A stretch of 64,000 bases of DNA. Source: JBALVT01 sp965262875. GTDB lineage: Bacteria > Pseudomonadota > Gammaproteobacteria > Pseudomonadales > Halieaceae. The notes beneath the pieces were generated by a model, which worked only from the letters and a program-made list of their open reading frames with translations, had not been told where the DNA came from and did not search any database. The first letter of the stretch is position 1. Each line of letters opens with the position of its first letter. Made by a program: the position numbers and the translations under genes. This document shows, piece after piece, positions 55,038 through 63,690 of this stretch. The DNA lies in assembly GCA_965262875.1 (NCBI GenBank), contig OZ253569.1:3286001-3350000 (forward strand). The letters run 5' to 3'.

Positions 55038-56051
55038 ATGATTTCGCTCGGAGAACTCGCCAAAATACTGGAACTGGAGTTCACGGGCGACTCTGAGGCT
55101 GTAATTACAGGGTTAGCACCGCTTGGTAATGCCAGTGTAGGCCAGTTGTCTTTCCTCGCATCACGAAAACATCTGGCGCAATTGGAGGGCACGCGTGCGC
55201 AGGCAGTTATCCTGAACGGCGAATTTTCTGAGCAATGTCCTGTGGATTGTTTGATCGCGAGCGATCCTTATTTGGCCTTTGCGTGTGCTACTCAGATTTT
55301 TGATAACAGCCCGAAATCAATTGCTGGAATTCATCCTGCGGCGATTGTCTCAGGGGACAGTGAAGTGCATGCGAGTGCATCGATTGGTCCCTATGCCGTT
55401 ATCGAGTCAGGTGTATCCATCGGTGCGCAGGCCTCGATTGGCGCGAGTACTTTTATTGGTCAAGATTCGCGAATTGGTGCTGGAACTCGTATCTACCCTA
55501 ACGTAAGCGTTTATCACGATGTCCATGTGGGTGAACATTGCGTCATACACTCTCAGACTGAGCTTGGTTCCGATGGCTTTGGTTTTGCACCGGGCCCAGA
55601 AGGGTGGGTGAAAATTTGCCAGCTAGGTGGAGTACGCATCGGTGATCGAGTGGAGATAGGCGGTGGTGCGACCATCGATCGCGGGGCTCTGGAACACACC
55701 ACCATAGCCGATGGCGCGATACTCGATAACCAGGTTCACATCGCACACAATTGCAGCATCGGCAAAAATACCGCGATAGCTGCTTGCTGTGCAGTGGCTG
55801 GAAGCACGAAGATAGGTGCCAACTGCACCTTTGGTGGTATGGTCGGGGTTGCTGGGCATATTGAAATCTGCGATGACGCGCATTTTACGGGTAAAACCAT
55901 GGTCACAAGGTCTGTCACGCAGCCAGGTTCCTATTCATCGGGTACGCCAGTAGCCCCATCGAAAGAGTGGCGGAAGAACGCTGTTCGATTTTCGCAGCTT
56001 GATGCCTTACATCGCCGCGTGAGCAAGCTAGAAACCCCCTTAAAGCCGTAA
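55038..56051 (+). CDS. lpxD: UDP-3-O-acylglucosamine N-acyltransferase
   Basis: The 337-residue trimeric left-handed beta-helix enzyme performs the third step of lipid A synthesis. The N-terminal uridine-binding domain ('ITGLAPLGNASVGQLSFLAS') precedes hexapeptide repeats ('ASIGPYAVIESGVSIGAQAS'). The catalytic His region is 'NQVHIAHNCSIGKNTAIAAC'. It starts 9 bp after skp. Confidence 0.95.
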   Translation: MISLGELAKILELEFTGDSEAVITGLAPLGNASVGQLSFLASRKHLAQLEGTRAQAVILNGEFSEQCPVDCLIASDPYLAFACATQIFDNSPKSIAGIHPAAIVSGDSEVHASASIGPYAVIESGVSIGAQASIGASTFIGQDSRIGAGTRIYPNVSVYHDVHVGEHCVIHSQTELGSDGFGFAPGPEGWVKICQLGGVRIGDRVEIGGGATIDRGALEHTTIADGAILDNQVHIAHNCSIGKNTAIAACCAVAGSTKIGANCTFGGMVGVAGHIEICDDAHFTGKTMVTRSVTQPGSYSSGTPVAPSKEWRKNAVRFSQLDALHRRVSKLETPLKP

Positions 56052-56071
56052 TTTACAGGAGCCCTTGCTCG

Positions 56072-56503
56072 ATGATGGACGTAGTAGAAATTCGTAAGTA
56101 TTTGCCCCACCGATATCCCTTTTTATTAGTAGATCGGGTGGTCGAACTTATCCCTTCCGAATCCATTGTTGCCTACAAAAATTTGACTGTTAATGAACCT
56201 TTTTTTAACGGACATTTTCCGGATCAACCTGTATTTCCCGGAGTCCTGTTGACCGAGGCAATGGCTCAGGCAGCGGGTATTCTCGGCTTTAAAACCATGA
56301 ACAAGACGCCTGCAGATGGGTCTATTTATTATTTCGTCGGCGCGGACAAATTGCGGTTTAAGCGTCCCTGCGTACCCGGTGATCAGGTTATGTTGAGAGC
56401 GAAAATTGTTTCCGAGAAACGAGGCATTTGGAAGTTTGATGTGAGTGCCGATGTAGATGGAGCACTTTGTGCATCAGCGACCATCCTCTGCGCCGATAGA
56501 TAG
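56072..56503 (+). CDS. fabZ: 3-hydroxyacyl-ACP dehydratase FabZ
   Basis: The 143-residue hot-dog fold enzyme dehydrates hydroxyacyl-ACP in fatty acid elongation. Catalytic His48 and Glu62 are in 'NEPFFNGHFPDQPVFPGVLL' and the following 'TEAMAQAAG'. A second ATG directly follows the first; ACAGGAG lies upstream. It shares hydroxyacyl-ACP substrate with the adjacent lpx genes. Confidence 0.95.
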   Translation: MMDVVEIRKYLPHRYPFLLVDRVVELIPSESIVAYKNLTVNEPFFNGHFPDQPVFPGVLLTEAMAQAAGILGFKTMNKTPADGSIYYFVGADKLRFKRPCVPGDQVMLRAKIVSEKRGIWKFDVSADVDGALCASATILCADR

Positions 56504-56506
56504 TCC

Positions 56507-57277
56507 ATGATTGACGAGCGCGCCATTGTCCATCCCCAGGCCAAGCTTGCTGATGATGTCACTGTTGGCCCCTGGTCCATTGTTGGGCCCGAGGTGGGAA
56601 TTGGCCCGGGCACCAGGATTGAATCCCACGTGGTTATTCGCGGCCCCACGATTATTGGCACGGGCAATCACATCTATCAATTTTCGAGTATCGGCGAGGC
56701 TACGCCAGACTTGAAGTATCAAGATGAACCGACTCGCCTGGTGATCGGTGACAACAATACGATAAGAGAAAATGTCACTATCCATCGAGGTACCGTTCAG
56801 GATAGAGCTGAAACTACGATTGGCAATGACAACTTGTTGATGGCCTATGTGCACATTGGCCACGATAGTTTAATTGGAAATAACACGATTTTAGTGAATA
56901 ATACGGCGCTTGCAGGCCACGTTCATATAGGGGATTGGGCCATTCTCAGCGGCTACACTCTGGTGCATCAGTTCTGCAAGATTGGCGCTCACAGCTTCAG
57001 CGGTATGGGTACGGCTATCGGTAAAGACGTACCCGCTTACGTTACTGTCAGTGGCGCGCCAGCGGAGGTGAAAACCATCAATACAGAGGGTTTGCGCCGC
57101 CGGGACTTCTCTGCTGATGCGATCAGCCAGTTGAGACGAGCATTCAAAGTTCTGTATCGCCAGAACCTGACTATTGATGTCGCGCTGGACCGTTTGGAGG
57201 AGATGCTGAGTGAAACCCCGGAAATTCAAATTTTCATTGACAGTATTCGCGCCTCGGAGCGCGGTATCGTTCGCTAG
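56507..57277 (+). CDS. lpxA: UDP-N-acetylglucosamine acyltransferase
   Basis: The 256-residue hexapeptide-repeat enzyme commits UDP-GlcNAc to lipid A. Recognised by 'VHPQAKLADDVTVGPWSIVG', 'ENVTIHRGTVQDRAETTIGN', 'YVHIGHDSLIGNNTILVNNT' with the catalytic His, and the C-terminal helical 'GLRRRDFSADAISQLRRAFK'. It starts 3 bp after fabZ and abuts lpxB. Confidence 0.95.
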   Translation: MIDERAIVHPQAKLADDVTVGPWSIVGPEVGIGPGTRIESHVVIRGPTIIGTGNHIYQFSSIGEATPDLKYQDEPTRLVIGDNNTIRENVTIHRGTVQDRAETTIGNDNLLMAYVHIGHDSLIGNNTILVNNTALAGHVHIGDWAILSGYTLVHQFCKIGAHSFSGMGTAIGKDVPAYVTVSGAPAEVKTINTEGLRRRDFSADAISQLRRAFKVLYRQNLTIDVALDRLEEMLSETPEIQIFIDSIRASERGIVR

Positions 57278-58423
57278 ATGCCCTCAGGCACATTGCGTGT
57301 TGGAATATTAGCCGGGGAGATCTCCGGGGATATTTTGGGGTCCCATCTATTGGCGGCCCTGAAGCTGCGTTATGACAATGTGATCGTCGAGGGAATCGGC
57401 GGCCCGTTAATGTCCGGGCACGGCCTGGAGAGTATGTTTCCCATGGACCGGCTATCTGTTATGGGATTTGTGGAACCTCTCAAACGTTTACCCGAGTTGT
57501 TGCGAATACGACGCACCGTGTATAAGTATTTTTTTACCAATCCCCCCGATGTTTTTATTGGTATCGACTCTCCCGATTTTAATCTCCGTCTGGAATACAA
57601 GTTGCGTCGAGCGGGTATCACCACCGCGCATCTTGTTAGCCCCTCTGTGTGGGCGTGGCGCGGCGGTAGAATTCATAAAATTAAACGCAGTATCGACTTA
57701 ATGCTTACCCTGTTTCCCTTTGAGACCCCGATCTATCGAGCGCATGGAATACCCGTGGAGTTTGTCGGGCACCCGTTGGCGGATGAAATCCCTTTACAGC
57801 CCGAGGCAGCTGCGGCCAGATCCCGGTTGAACTACGCTCCTGTGGGTAAGTGCCTGGCCATTATGCCTGGCAGTCGAGCCGGTGAGGTAAGAATGCTAAC
57901 GCCTTTGTTTTTGGAAGTGGCACGATTGCTAAAGGCCGAACTGCCAGACATTTCATTTCTCATGCCAGCCGCCGATGAAGCGCGGTATGGTGAGCTTCAG
58001 CTGCATTTGAAGGCTTATCCTGATCTCCCGGTCACATTAATTCACGGACAGTCTCGGGATGCTATGGCGGCGGCGGACGCCGTTCTTCTTGCTTCTGGTA
58101 CCGCCACTCTCGAGGCCTTACTGCTAAAGCGACCTATGGTTATTGCCTATAAAATGGCCGCACTTTCCTGGGCAATTATTTCTCGAATAGCGACTACCAA
58201 ATACGCCGGGCTTCCCAATGTGCTGGCGGACAGAGAGTTGGTGCCCGAGTTGTTGCAAGAGCGGGCCCGGGCAGATTTGATCGCGGCAGCATTACTACCT
58301 TTGCTGATAGAAGGTGCAGATCGAGACTCTACTATTGCCGAGTTTGACCGTATTCACCGGGAGTTGCGGCTCGGATATGGCGAGCGTGCAGCGCAAGCGA
58401 TTGCAACAAAGGTGGGGATTTGA
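57278..58423 (+). CDS. lpxB: Lipid A disaccharide synthase
   Basis: The 381-residue GT19 glycosyltransferase joins UDP-diacylglucosamine and lipid X. 'VGILAGEISGDILGSHLLAA', 'GIDSPDFNLRLEYKLRRAGI', 'YVSPSVWAWR'-like 'HLVSPSVWAWRGGRIHKIKR', 'MPGSRAGEVRML' and 'ADAVLLASGTATLEALLLKR' are diagnostic. Its ATG follows the lpxA TAG without a gap. Confidence 0.95.
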   Translation: MPSGTLRVGILAGEISGDILGSHLLAALKLRYDNVIVEGIGGPLMSGHGLESMFPMDRLSVMGFVEPLKRLPELLRIRRTVYKYFFTNPPDVFIGIDSPDFNLRLEYKLRRAGITTAHLVSPSVWAWRGGRIHKIKRSIDLMLTLFPFETPIYRAHGIPVEFVGHPLADEIPLQPEAAAARSRLNYAPVGKCLAIMPGSRAGEVRMLTPLFLEVARLLKAELPDISFLMPAADEARYGELQLHLKAYPDLPVTLIHGQSRDAMAAADAVLLASGTATLEALLLKRPMVIAYKMAALSWAIISRIATTKYAGLPNVLADRELVPELLQERARADLIAAALLPLLIEGADRDSTIAEFDRIHRELRLGYGERAAQAIATKVGI

Positions 58424-58427
58424 CACC

Positions 58428-59048
58428 GTGAAGTTCGATTATTCCACCACTTTTGAGTGCGACTACGCCGGGTGGGACATCGCTGGGGTCGACGAAGTGG
58501 GCCGCGGCCCTCTGGCGGGTGACGTGGTGGCCGCTGCGGTTATCCTGGACCCGAAAAAGCCCATTGCCGGATTGCGGGACTCCAAGAAACTCAGCCCAAC
58601 CCGGCGCAGCGAGCTGGAAATCCTGATCAAGGAGCAGGCAGTTGCCTGGGCGGTTGCCAGAGCGTCGGTTGCCGAGATAGACGACATCAACATTTTGCAG
58701 GCGAGTCTACTGGCGATGCGCCGAGCTGTTCGGGCGCTTAAGCTCCAGCCTGGATATGTCCTGGTCGATGGGAATCGGTTGCCATCCTGGGGATATGAGG
58801 CTGAAGCAGTGGTCAAAGGGGACGATCGTGTACCTGCCATCGCAGCGGCGTCCATCCTGGCCAAGGTACAGCGTGATGGAGAGTTGATCGCCTTGGATGC
58901 ACAATATCCCGGCTATGGTTTTGCTGCACACAAAGGCTATCCAACACCAGCTCACCTGCAGGCTTTGCGTCGCCTGGGCGCAACTCCAATTCACCGAAAA
59001 AGCTTCGCACCGGTAAAAAATCTGTTAGCGCAGGCATCGGCGGAGTAA
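58428..59048 (+). CDS. rnhB: Ribonuclease HII
   Basis: The 206-residue enzyme cleaves RNA in RNA-DNA hybrids and at single ribonucleotides. 'DIAGVDEVGRGPLAGDVVAA' carries the first catalytic Asp-Glu, 'LRDSKKLSPTRR' and 'YVLVDGNRLP' the next Asp. The GTG at 58428, four bases after lpxB, with AAGGTGGGGA upstream is preferred over the longer open frame from 58314, which lies inside lpxB. Confidence 0.94.
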   Translation: MKFDYSTTFECDYAGWDIAGVDEVGRGPLAGDVVAAAVILDPKKPIAGLRDSKKLSPTRRSELEILIKEQAVAWAVARASVAEIDDINILQASLLAMRRAVRALKLQPGYVLVDGNRLPSWGYEAEAVVKGDDRVPAIAAASILAKVQRDGELIALDAQYPGYGFAAHKGYPTPAHLQALRRLGATPIHRKSFAPVKNLLAQASAE

Positions 59049-59080
59049 ACTCTTTGGGCGTTTTTCAATAGTCTTATAGC

Positions 59081-62000
59081 ATGACAGATTTCGTACATCT
59101 TCGACTTCACAGCGAATACTCTCTGATCGATGGATTGGTGCGGATCAAGCCGCTCGTCAAGCGTCTGGTCGACCTGAATATGCCAGCGGTCGCGATCACC
59201 GATCACAGTAATTTCTTTGGTTTAGTGAAACTCTACAAAGCTGCCAATAGCAGCGGCGTGAAGCCGATTTTTGGTGTAGACCTGAAAGTTGTCGATGCTG
59301 ATGATGAGGAACAGTCCTATCCCATTTCTTTACTGGCGATGAACGACGAAGGATACCGAAACCTCACCATATTGATTTCCAAATCCTATACCGAGGGCCA
59401 ATACCTGGGCGCTCCCTTTGTTCGCAAAGCGTGGCTGGAGGAATATTCAGCCGGTGTTATTGCGATGTCAGCGGGAGCCGCGGGGGATGTCGGGCAGGCG
59501 CTGATCTCTGAAAAACACGATATTGCTGAGGAGAGAGCGCGCTACTGGATGGGGCTTTACCCCGGTCGATACTATCTTGAATTGCACCGCACCGGTCGAG
59601 ACGGCGACGAAACGCATTTGCATGCAGCAGTAGATCTGGCTGAAAAACTGGCCTGCCCTGTGGTGGCCACCAACGATGTACGGTTCCTCGATAGCTCAGA
59701 GTTTGAAGCCCACGAAGCGCGGGTGTGTATCGGCGAGGGCAGGGCGCTGGATGATCCGCGCCGCGCCAGAATTTTTACCGATCAACAATATCTCAGATCT
59801 GCCGATGAGATGGCGCAGCTGTTCGCGGATATTCCGGAAGCTCTAGCCAACACCGTAGAAATAGCGCGCCGCTGTAACCTGGTTCTGGAACTGGGTAAGC
59901 CCTATCTGCCCGATTATCCGGTGCCCCCGGATCTCACCATGGATGCGTACTTTCGTCAGCTATCCCACGAGGGGCTGGAGGCGCGCCTCAATGTTCTGCT
60001 TGATGAAAGCGCAGAAGATTATCAACAGCAAAAGCAGGCCTACATAGACCGCCTGGAGTTTGAACTAAACGTCATTATTCAGATGGAGTTCCCGGGATAC
60101 TTCCTGATCGTCATGGACTTCATTCGCTGGGCGAAGGAACAGGATATTCCCGTCGGACCGGGCAGGGGGTCCGGCGCCGGGTCGCTCGTCGCCTACGTGC
60201 TGGAAATTACAGATCTGGATCCTCTGGAATACGATTTGTTGTTCGAGCGTTTCCTCAATCCCGAACGTGTCTCCATGCCCGACTTTGACGTCGACTTTTG
60301 CATGGAGCGTCGAGACGAAGTGATCGGCTACGTCGCCGACACCTATGGCCGGGAAGCTGTGTCGCAAATTATTACTTTCGGTACCATGGCTGCCAAGGCA
60401 GTTGTTCGCGATGTGGCGAGGGTACAGGGCAAGGCCTACGGGCTTGCTGACAAACTGTCAAAAATGATTCCCTTTGAAGTGGGAATGACACTGAAAAAAG
60501 CGCTGGATCAAGAAGAGCCTCTTCGGCAGTTCCTGGCGGACGACAACCAGGCCCAGGAAATCTGGGATATGGCGGAGCAGTTGGAGGGTATTACCCGAAA
60601 TGTGGGTAAGCACGCGGGAGGTGTGGTTATTGCCCCCTCCCAGCTGACCGACTTTTCTCCGCTATATTGTGATGAAGCCGGCGGTGGCCTCGTTACCCAA
60701 TATGACAAAGACGATGTGGAAGAAGCCGGTCTGGTGAAGTTCGACTTCCTGGGCTTGCGTACCTTAACCATCATCGACTGGGTCGTAAAAACTATTGGTG
60801 TTCAGCGCGCCAAACTGGGCGAGACACCGTTGGATATTATGGACATCCCACTGCAGGATCCCGCCAGCTTCAAACTCCTGCAATCAGCCGAAACCACCGC
60901 TGTGTTTCAGCTTGAATCCCGGGGCATGAAAGACCTGATCAAGCGTCTCCAGCCGGATTGCTTCGAAGACATCATCGCGTTGGTGGCACTGTTTCGCCCT
61001 GGCCCATTGCAATCGGGGATGGTTGATAACTTTATCAACCGCAAGCATGGCCGGGAGGCTATTTCCTATCCAGATGCGCAGTACCAGCACGAGTGGTTGC
61101 GGCCAATTCTCGAACCGACTTACGGCATTATCCTGTATCAGGAACAGGTCATGCAGATCGCCCAGGAGCTCGCTGGCTACACCCCAGGTGGTGCGGATAT
61201 GCTGCGCCGGGCGATGGGTAAGAAAAAACCCGAGGAGATGGCCAAGCAGCGGGAGATTTTCCAGGATGGTGCGATTGGCAAAGGTGTCGATGGCGAGTTG
61301 TCCATGAAGATTTTTGACCTGGTGGAGAAATTTGCCGGTTACGGATTTAACAAGTCTCACTCCGCCGCCTATGCGTTGGTTTCCTATCAGACCGCGTGGC
61401 TGAAGACCCATTACCCGGCGCCCTTTATGGCGGCGGTGATGAGCTCTGAATTGCAAAATACCGATAAGATCGTGGTATTTGTAGAGGAGTGCCGAGCGAT
61501 GGGCTTGGACCTGAAATTGCCCGACGTGAACGAGGGGCAATATATGTTCACGGTAAACGATGTCAATGAAATTATTTACGGCTTGGGTGCTATCAAGGGC
61601 CTTGGCGAAGGGCCGGTAGAAAACATGCTGGCTGCCCGAGAAAGTGGCGGCGACTTCACCGACTTGTTTGATTTTTGCGCGAGGACCGAGCCGCGGAAAG
61701 TCAATCGAAGGGCTATCGATGCACTGATTCGCTCCGGTGCGTTTGATTCCCTCACAGAGCCTCGCTGGGTGTTGATGGCCAGTGTGGATGATGCGTTAAA
61801 AGCGGCGGAGCAAAGTGCTAGCAACCGCGATAGTGGGATTGAGGATCTGTTCGGAGAGGTTGTTCCCAACAGCAGCAACGGCGGGGGGGATGTCTACAGT
61901 GATTTTAGAAAAGCCCGAGAGTGGTCTGGTAGAGAGCGTTTAACGAGTGAAAAGGAAACTCTGGGTCTTTACGTCACAGGGCATCCTATTGATGAATACG

Positions 62001-62569
62001 AGACGGAAATAAGAAAATTCGCTCCCACTCGAATTGCCGATTTGCGAGCCAATAAGCAGGGCAATCAGGTTCTGGCCGGGTTGATCGTGGACATCCGCAC
62101 AATGAAAACAAAGCGCGGTGATACCATGGCCATCGTGCGCCTGGACGATCGCAGTGCCAGAATCGAAGTGACGGTGTACGCCGAAGCCTATAATGAAAAT
62201 CGCGAGTTATTGTCCAAGGACAATATCGTCATTGTAGAGGGGGCAGTGGCGCACGATGACTATTCAGGTGGGCTTGCGATGCGAGTCAAGGAAGTTCGCA
62301 GCTTGCTGCAGGCTCGTCAGAGCTATGCCGCTGAGCTGCGAATCGAGCTGCGCCGTGACATGATCGACGAGCCATTCACCAATGAATTGGAACGAGTGTT
62401 AAGCGGCGCCAGCGGTGGAACTTGCCCCGTGGCATTGGTCTACGGGGGCGCTGGTAGCCAGGCCAGAATTCGTTTGGGTGAGAAGTGGAGAGTTTCCCCC
62501 AGCGACGAATTAATACAAAGTTTACGTGAACGCGTCGGGAGTAGCAGTGTCACCTTGTTATATAGATAA
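59081..62569 (+). CDS. dnaE: DNA polymerase III alpha subunit
   Basis: The 1162-residue replicative polymerase is near the E. coli length of 1160. A PHP domain opens the protein ('FVHLRLHSEYSLIDGLVRIK'). The catalytic site includes 'PDFDVDFCMERRDEVIGYVA', and 'GPGRGSGAGSLVAYVLEITD' and 'VKFDFLGLRTLTIIDW' are conserved. Helix-hairpin-helix, OB and C-terminal tau-binding regions follow. It closes the housekeeping block. Confidence 0.97.
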   Translation: MTDFVHLRLHSEYSLIDGLVRIKPLVKRLVDLNMPAVAITDHSNFFGLVKLYKAANSSGVKPIFGVDLKVVDADDEEQSYPISLLAMNDEGYRNLTILISKSYTEGQYLGAPFVRKAWLEEYSAGVIAMSAGAAGDVGQALISEKHDIAEERARYWMGLYPGRYYLELHRTGRDGDETHLHAAVDLAEKLACPVVATNDVRFLDSSEFEAHEARVCIGEGRALDDPRRARIFTDQQYLRSADEMAQLFADIPEALANTVEIARRCNLVLELGKPYLPDYPVPPDLTMDAYFRQLSHEGLEARLNVLLDESAEDYQQQKQAYIDRLEFELNVIIQMEFPGYFLIVMDFIRWAKEQDIPVGPGRGSGAGSLVAYVLEITDLDPLEYDLLFERFLNPERVSMPDFDVDFCMERRDEVIGYVADTYGREAVSQIITFGTMAAKAVVRDVARVQGKAYGLADKLSKMIPFEVGMTLKKALDQEEPLRQFLADDNQAQEIWDMAEQLEGITRNVGKHAGGVVIAPSQLTDFSPLYCDEAGGGLVTQYDKDDVEEAGLVKFDFLGLRTLTIIDWVVKTIGVQRAKLGETPLDIMDIPLQDPASFKLLQSAETTAVFQLESRGMKDLIKRLQPDCFEDIIALVALFRPGPLQSGMVDNFINRKHGREAISYPDAQYQHEWLRPILEPTYGIILYQEQVMQIAQELAGYTPGGADMLRRAMGKKKPEEMAKQREIFQDGAIGKGVDGELSMKIFDLVEKFAGYGFNKSHSAAYALVSYQTAWLKTHYPAPFMAAVMSSELQNTDKIVVFVEECRAMGLDLKLPDVNEGQYMFTVNDVNEIIYGLGAIKGLGEGPVENMLAARESGGDFTDLFDFCARTEPRKVNRRAIDALIRSGAFDSLTEPRWVLMASVDDALKAAEQSASNRDSGIEDLFGEVVPNSSNGGGDVYSDFRKAREWSGRERLTSEKETLGLYVTGHPIDEYETEIRKFAPTRIADLRANKQGNQVLAGLIVDIRTMKTKRGDTMAIVRLDDRSARIEVTVYAEAYNENRELLSKDNIVIVEGAVAHDDYSGGLAMRVKEVRSLLQARQSYAAELRIELRRDMIDEPFTNELERVLSGASGGTCPVALVYGGAGSQARIRLGEKWRVSPSDELIQSLRERVGSSSVTLLYR

Positions 62570-62625
62570 GCTGTACAGATGAGTTGTACCGGAAAACCAA
62601 CCAATAATCCTTAAGGAATAAATCA

Positions 62626-63417
62626 ATGCTGCTTGAGAACAAAGTTGTCATCGTATCGGGAATCGGCCCTGGATTGGGTCAGGAACTGTCGACACTAGCT
62701 GCAAAAGAAGGCGCTTCCGCAGTTGTACTAGCGGCTCGTACCGCCAGCAAGTTGGATGTGGCCGAACAAGAAATAAACGACTTGGGGTTGGGAACGAAAG
62801 TTCTAAAGGTTGTGACGGATATCTCTGATAAAGAACAATGTCTGGCCCTGGCCGGGCAGACAGCGGAAGCCTTCGGCCGAATCGATGTCTTGTTTAACAG
62901 CGCCTATGATCCGGGTAGTTTCGAACCCATCGAGAATGCCGATATGGACGGATGGCGCAGAGCGATGGACGTGAATTTTTTCGGCACCATGCACTTAACC
63001 CAGGCTTGTGTACCGCATATGAAGGAAGTCGGAGGAGGCGCTGTGGTGATGATAGCCACCATGGTCGAGCACAAACCGCTGGCGACACAGGGTGGCTATG
63101 GTTCCTCTAAATCTGCTTTGCGCTCGGCAACAAAACACCTGGCACTAGAGTTGGGCCAGTACAATATCCGGGTTAACAGTTGCCATATGGGCTGGATGTG
63201 GGGGCCTGGCGTCGAAGGTTATTTCGCGTGGCAGTCTCAAACTACCGGCAAAACAACGCAAGAATTGATTGCTGACGTCACCAAGAGCATACCCCTGGGC
63301 GTGATTCCCGACGACGGCGAGTGTGCAAAGGCGGCTGTGTTTTTTGCCTCTGATTACGCCAGTGTGGTCACCGGTGCCTCCCTGGATGTAAACGGTGGCG
63401 AGTTTATGCCAATCTAG
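62626..63417 (+). CDS. SDR-family oxidoreductase
   Basis: The 263-residue NAD(P) dehydrogenase has the cofactor motif 'VIVSGIGPGLGQELSTLAAK' near the N-terminus, 'LFNSAYDPGS' in place of the usual NNAG, and the catalytic YxxxK in 'ATQGGYGSSKSALRSATKHL'. 'GASLDVNGGEFMPI' is the normal SDR end. It is preceded by CTTAAGGAATAAATC. Its TAG stop is inside the CTAG at which an IS1182 remnant is inserted, so the original end could have been the same or slightly longer. The substrate is unknown. It occupies the place where accA follows dnaE in enterobacteria. Confidence 0.85.
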   Translation: MLLENKVVIVSGIGPGLGQELSTLAAKEGASAVVLAARTASKLDVAEQEINDLGLGTKVLKVVTDISDKEQCLALAGQTAEAFGRIDVLFNSAYDPGSFEPIENADMDGWRRAMDVNFFGTMHLTQACVPHMKEVGGGAVVMIATMVEHKPLATQGGYGSSKSALRSATKHLALELGQYNIRVNSCHMGWMWGPGVEGYFAWQSQTTGKTTQELIADVTKSIPLGVIPDDGECAKAAVFFASDYASVVTGASLDVNGGEFMPI

Positions 63418-63690
63418 GAGTTTGTCGGACTCAGCTCCTGACGGGCATGATTTAATACTCCAGCGTGCTACAGGGCTGTCAGGACACCACGCAGAAGATG
63501 TGATTGTCCCAGGGCAGCCACGTCAACCTTCATCACGCCTTTATCCAGCCCTGTAATGGGCATTTATGCGGCAAATGACCGCTTAATTATGCCATTCTCA
63601 GCACATTCATACGCTTTACATTCCATGCCAGTGTCGCCAGCGTCCATTCGCCCGCAACCTTGTCCAAACCTCGCATCGAGAACTGCCTCA
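63414..63690 (-). mobile_element. Remnant of an IS1182-type element, cut by IS21
   Basis: After CTAG (63414-63417) the sequence begins GAGTTTGTCGGACT, the same terminal repeat as the MITE in uxaC. It holds the end region of an element whose transposase runs on the minus strand, then is interrupted at 63691 by an IS21-like left end. A 10-bp inverted repeat (TACAGGGCTG at 63469, CAGCCCTGTA at 63546) lies in the non-coding part. Confidence 0.8.
63587..63690 (-). pseudogene. C-terminal fragment of an IS1182-type transposase
   Basis: On the minus strand the frame encodes 'GEWTLATLAWNVKRMNVLRM' just before the stop at 63587-63589. It aligns with the C-terminus 'QGEWNLVCMAWNLKRMYALG' of the transposase at 8762-10114. 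It is related but not identical, so a second IS1182-type element was present. The upstream part is replaced by IS21 sequence. Confidence 0.8.

Noticed and set aside
60884..61540. 218-residue minus-strand open frame inside dnaE
   Set aside because: Shadow of a conserved essential gene with no motif of its own.
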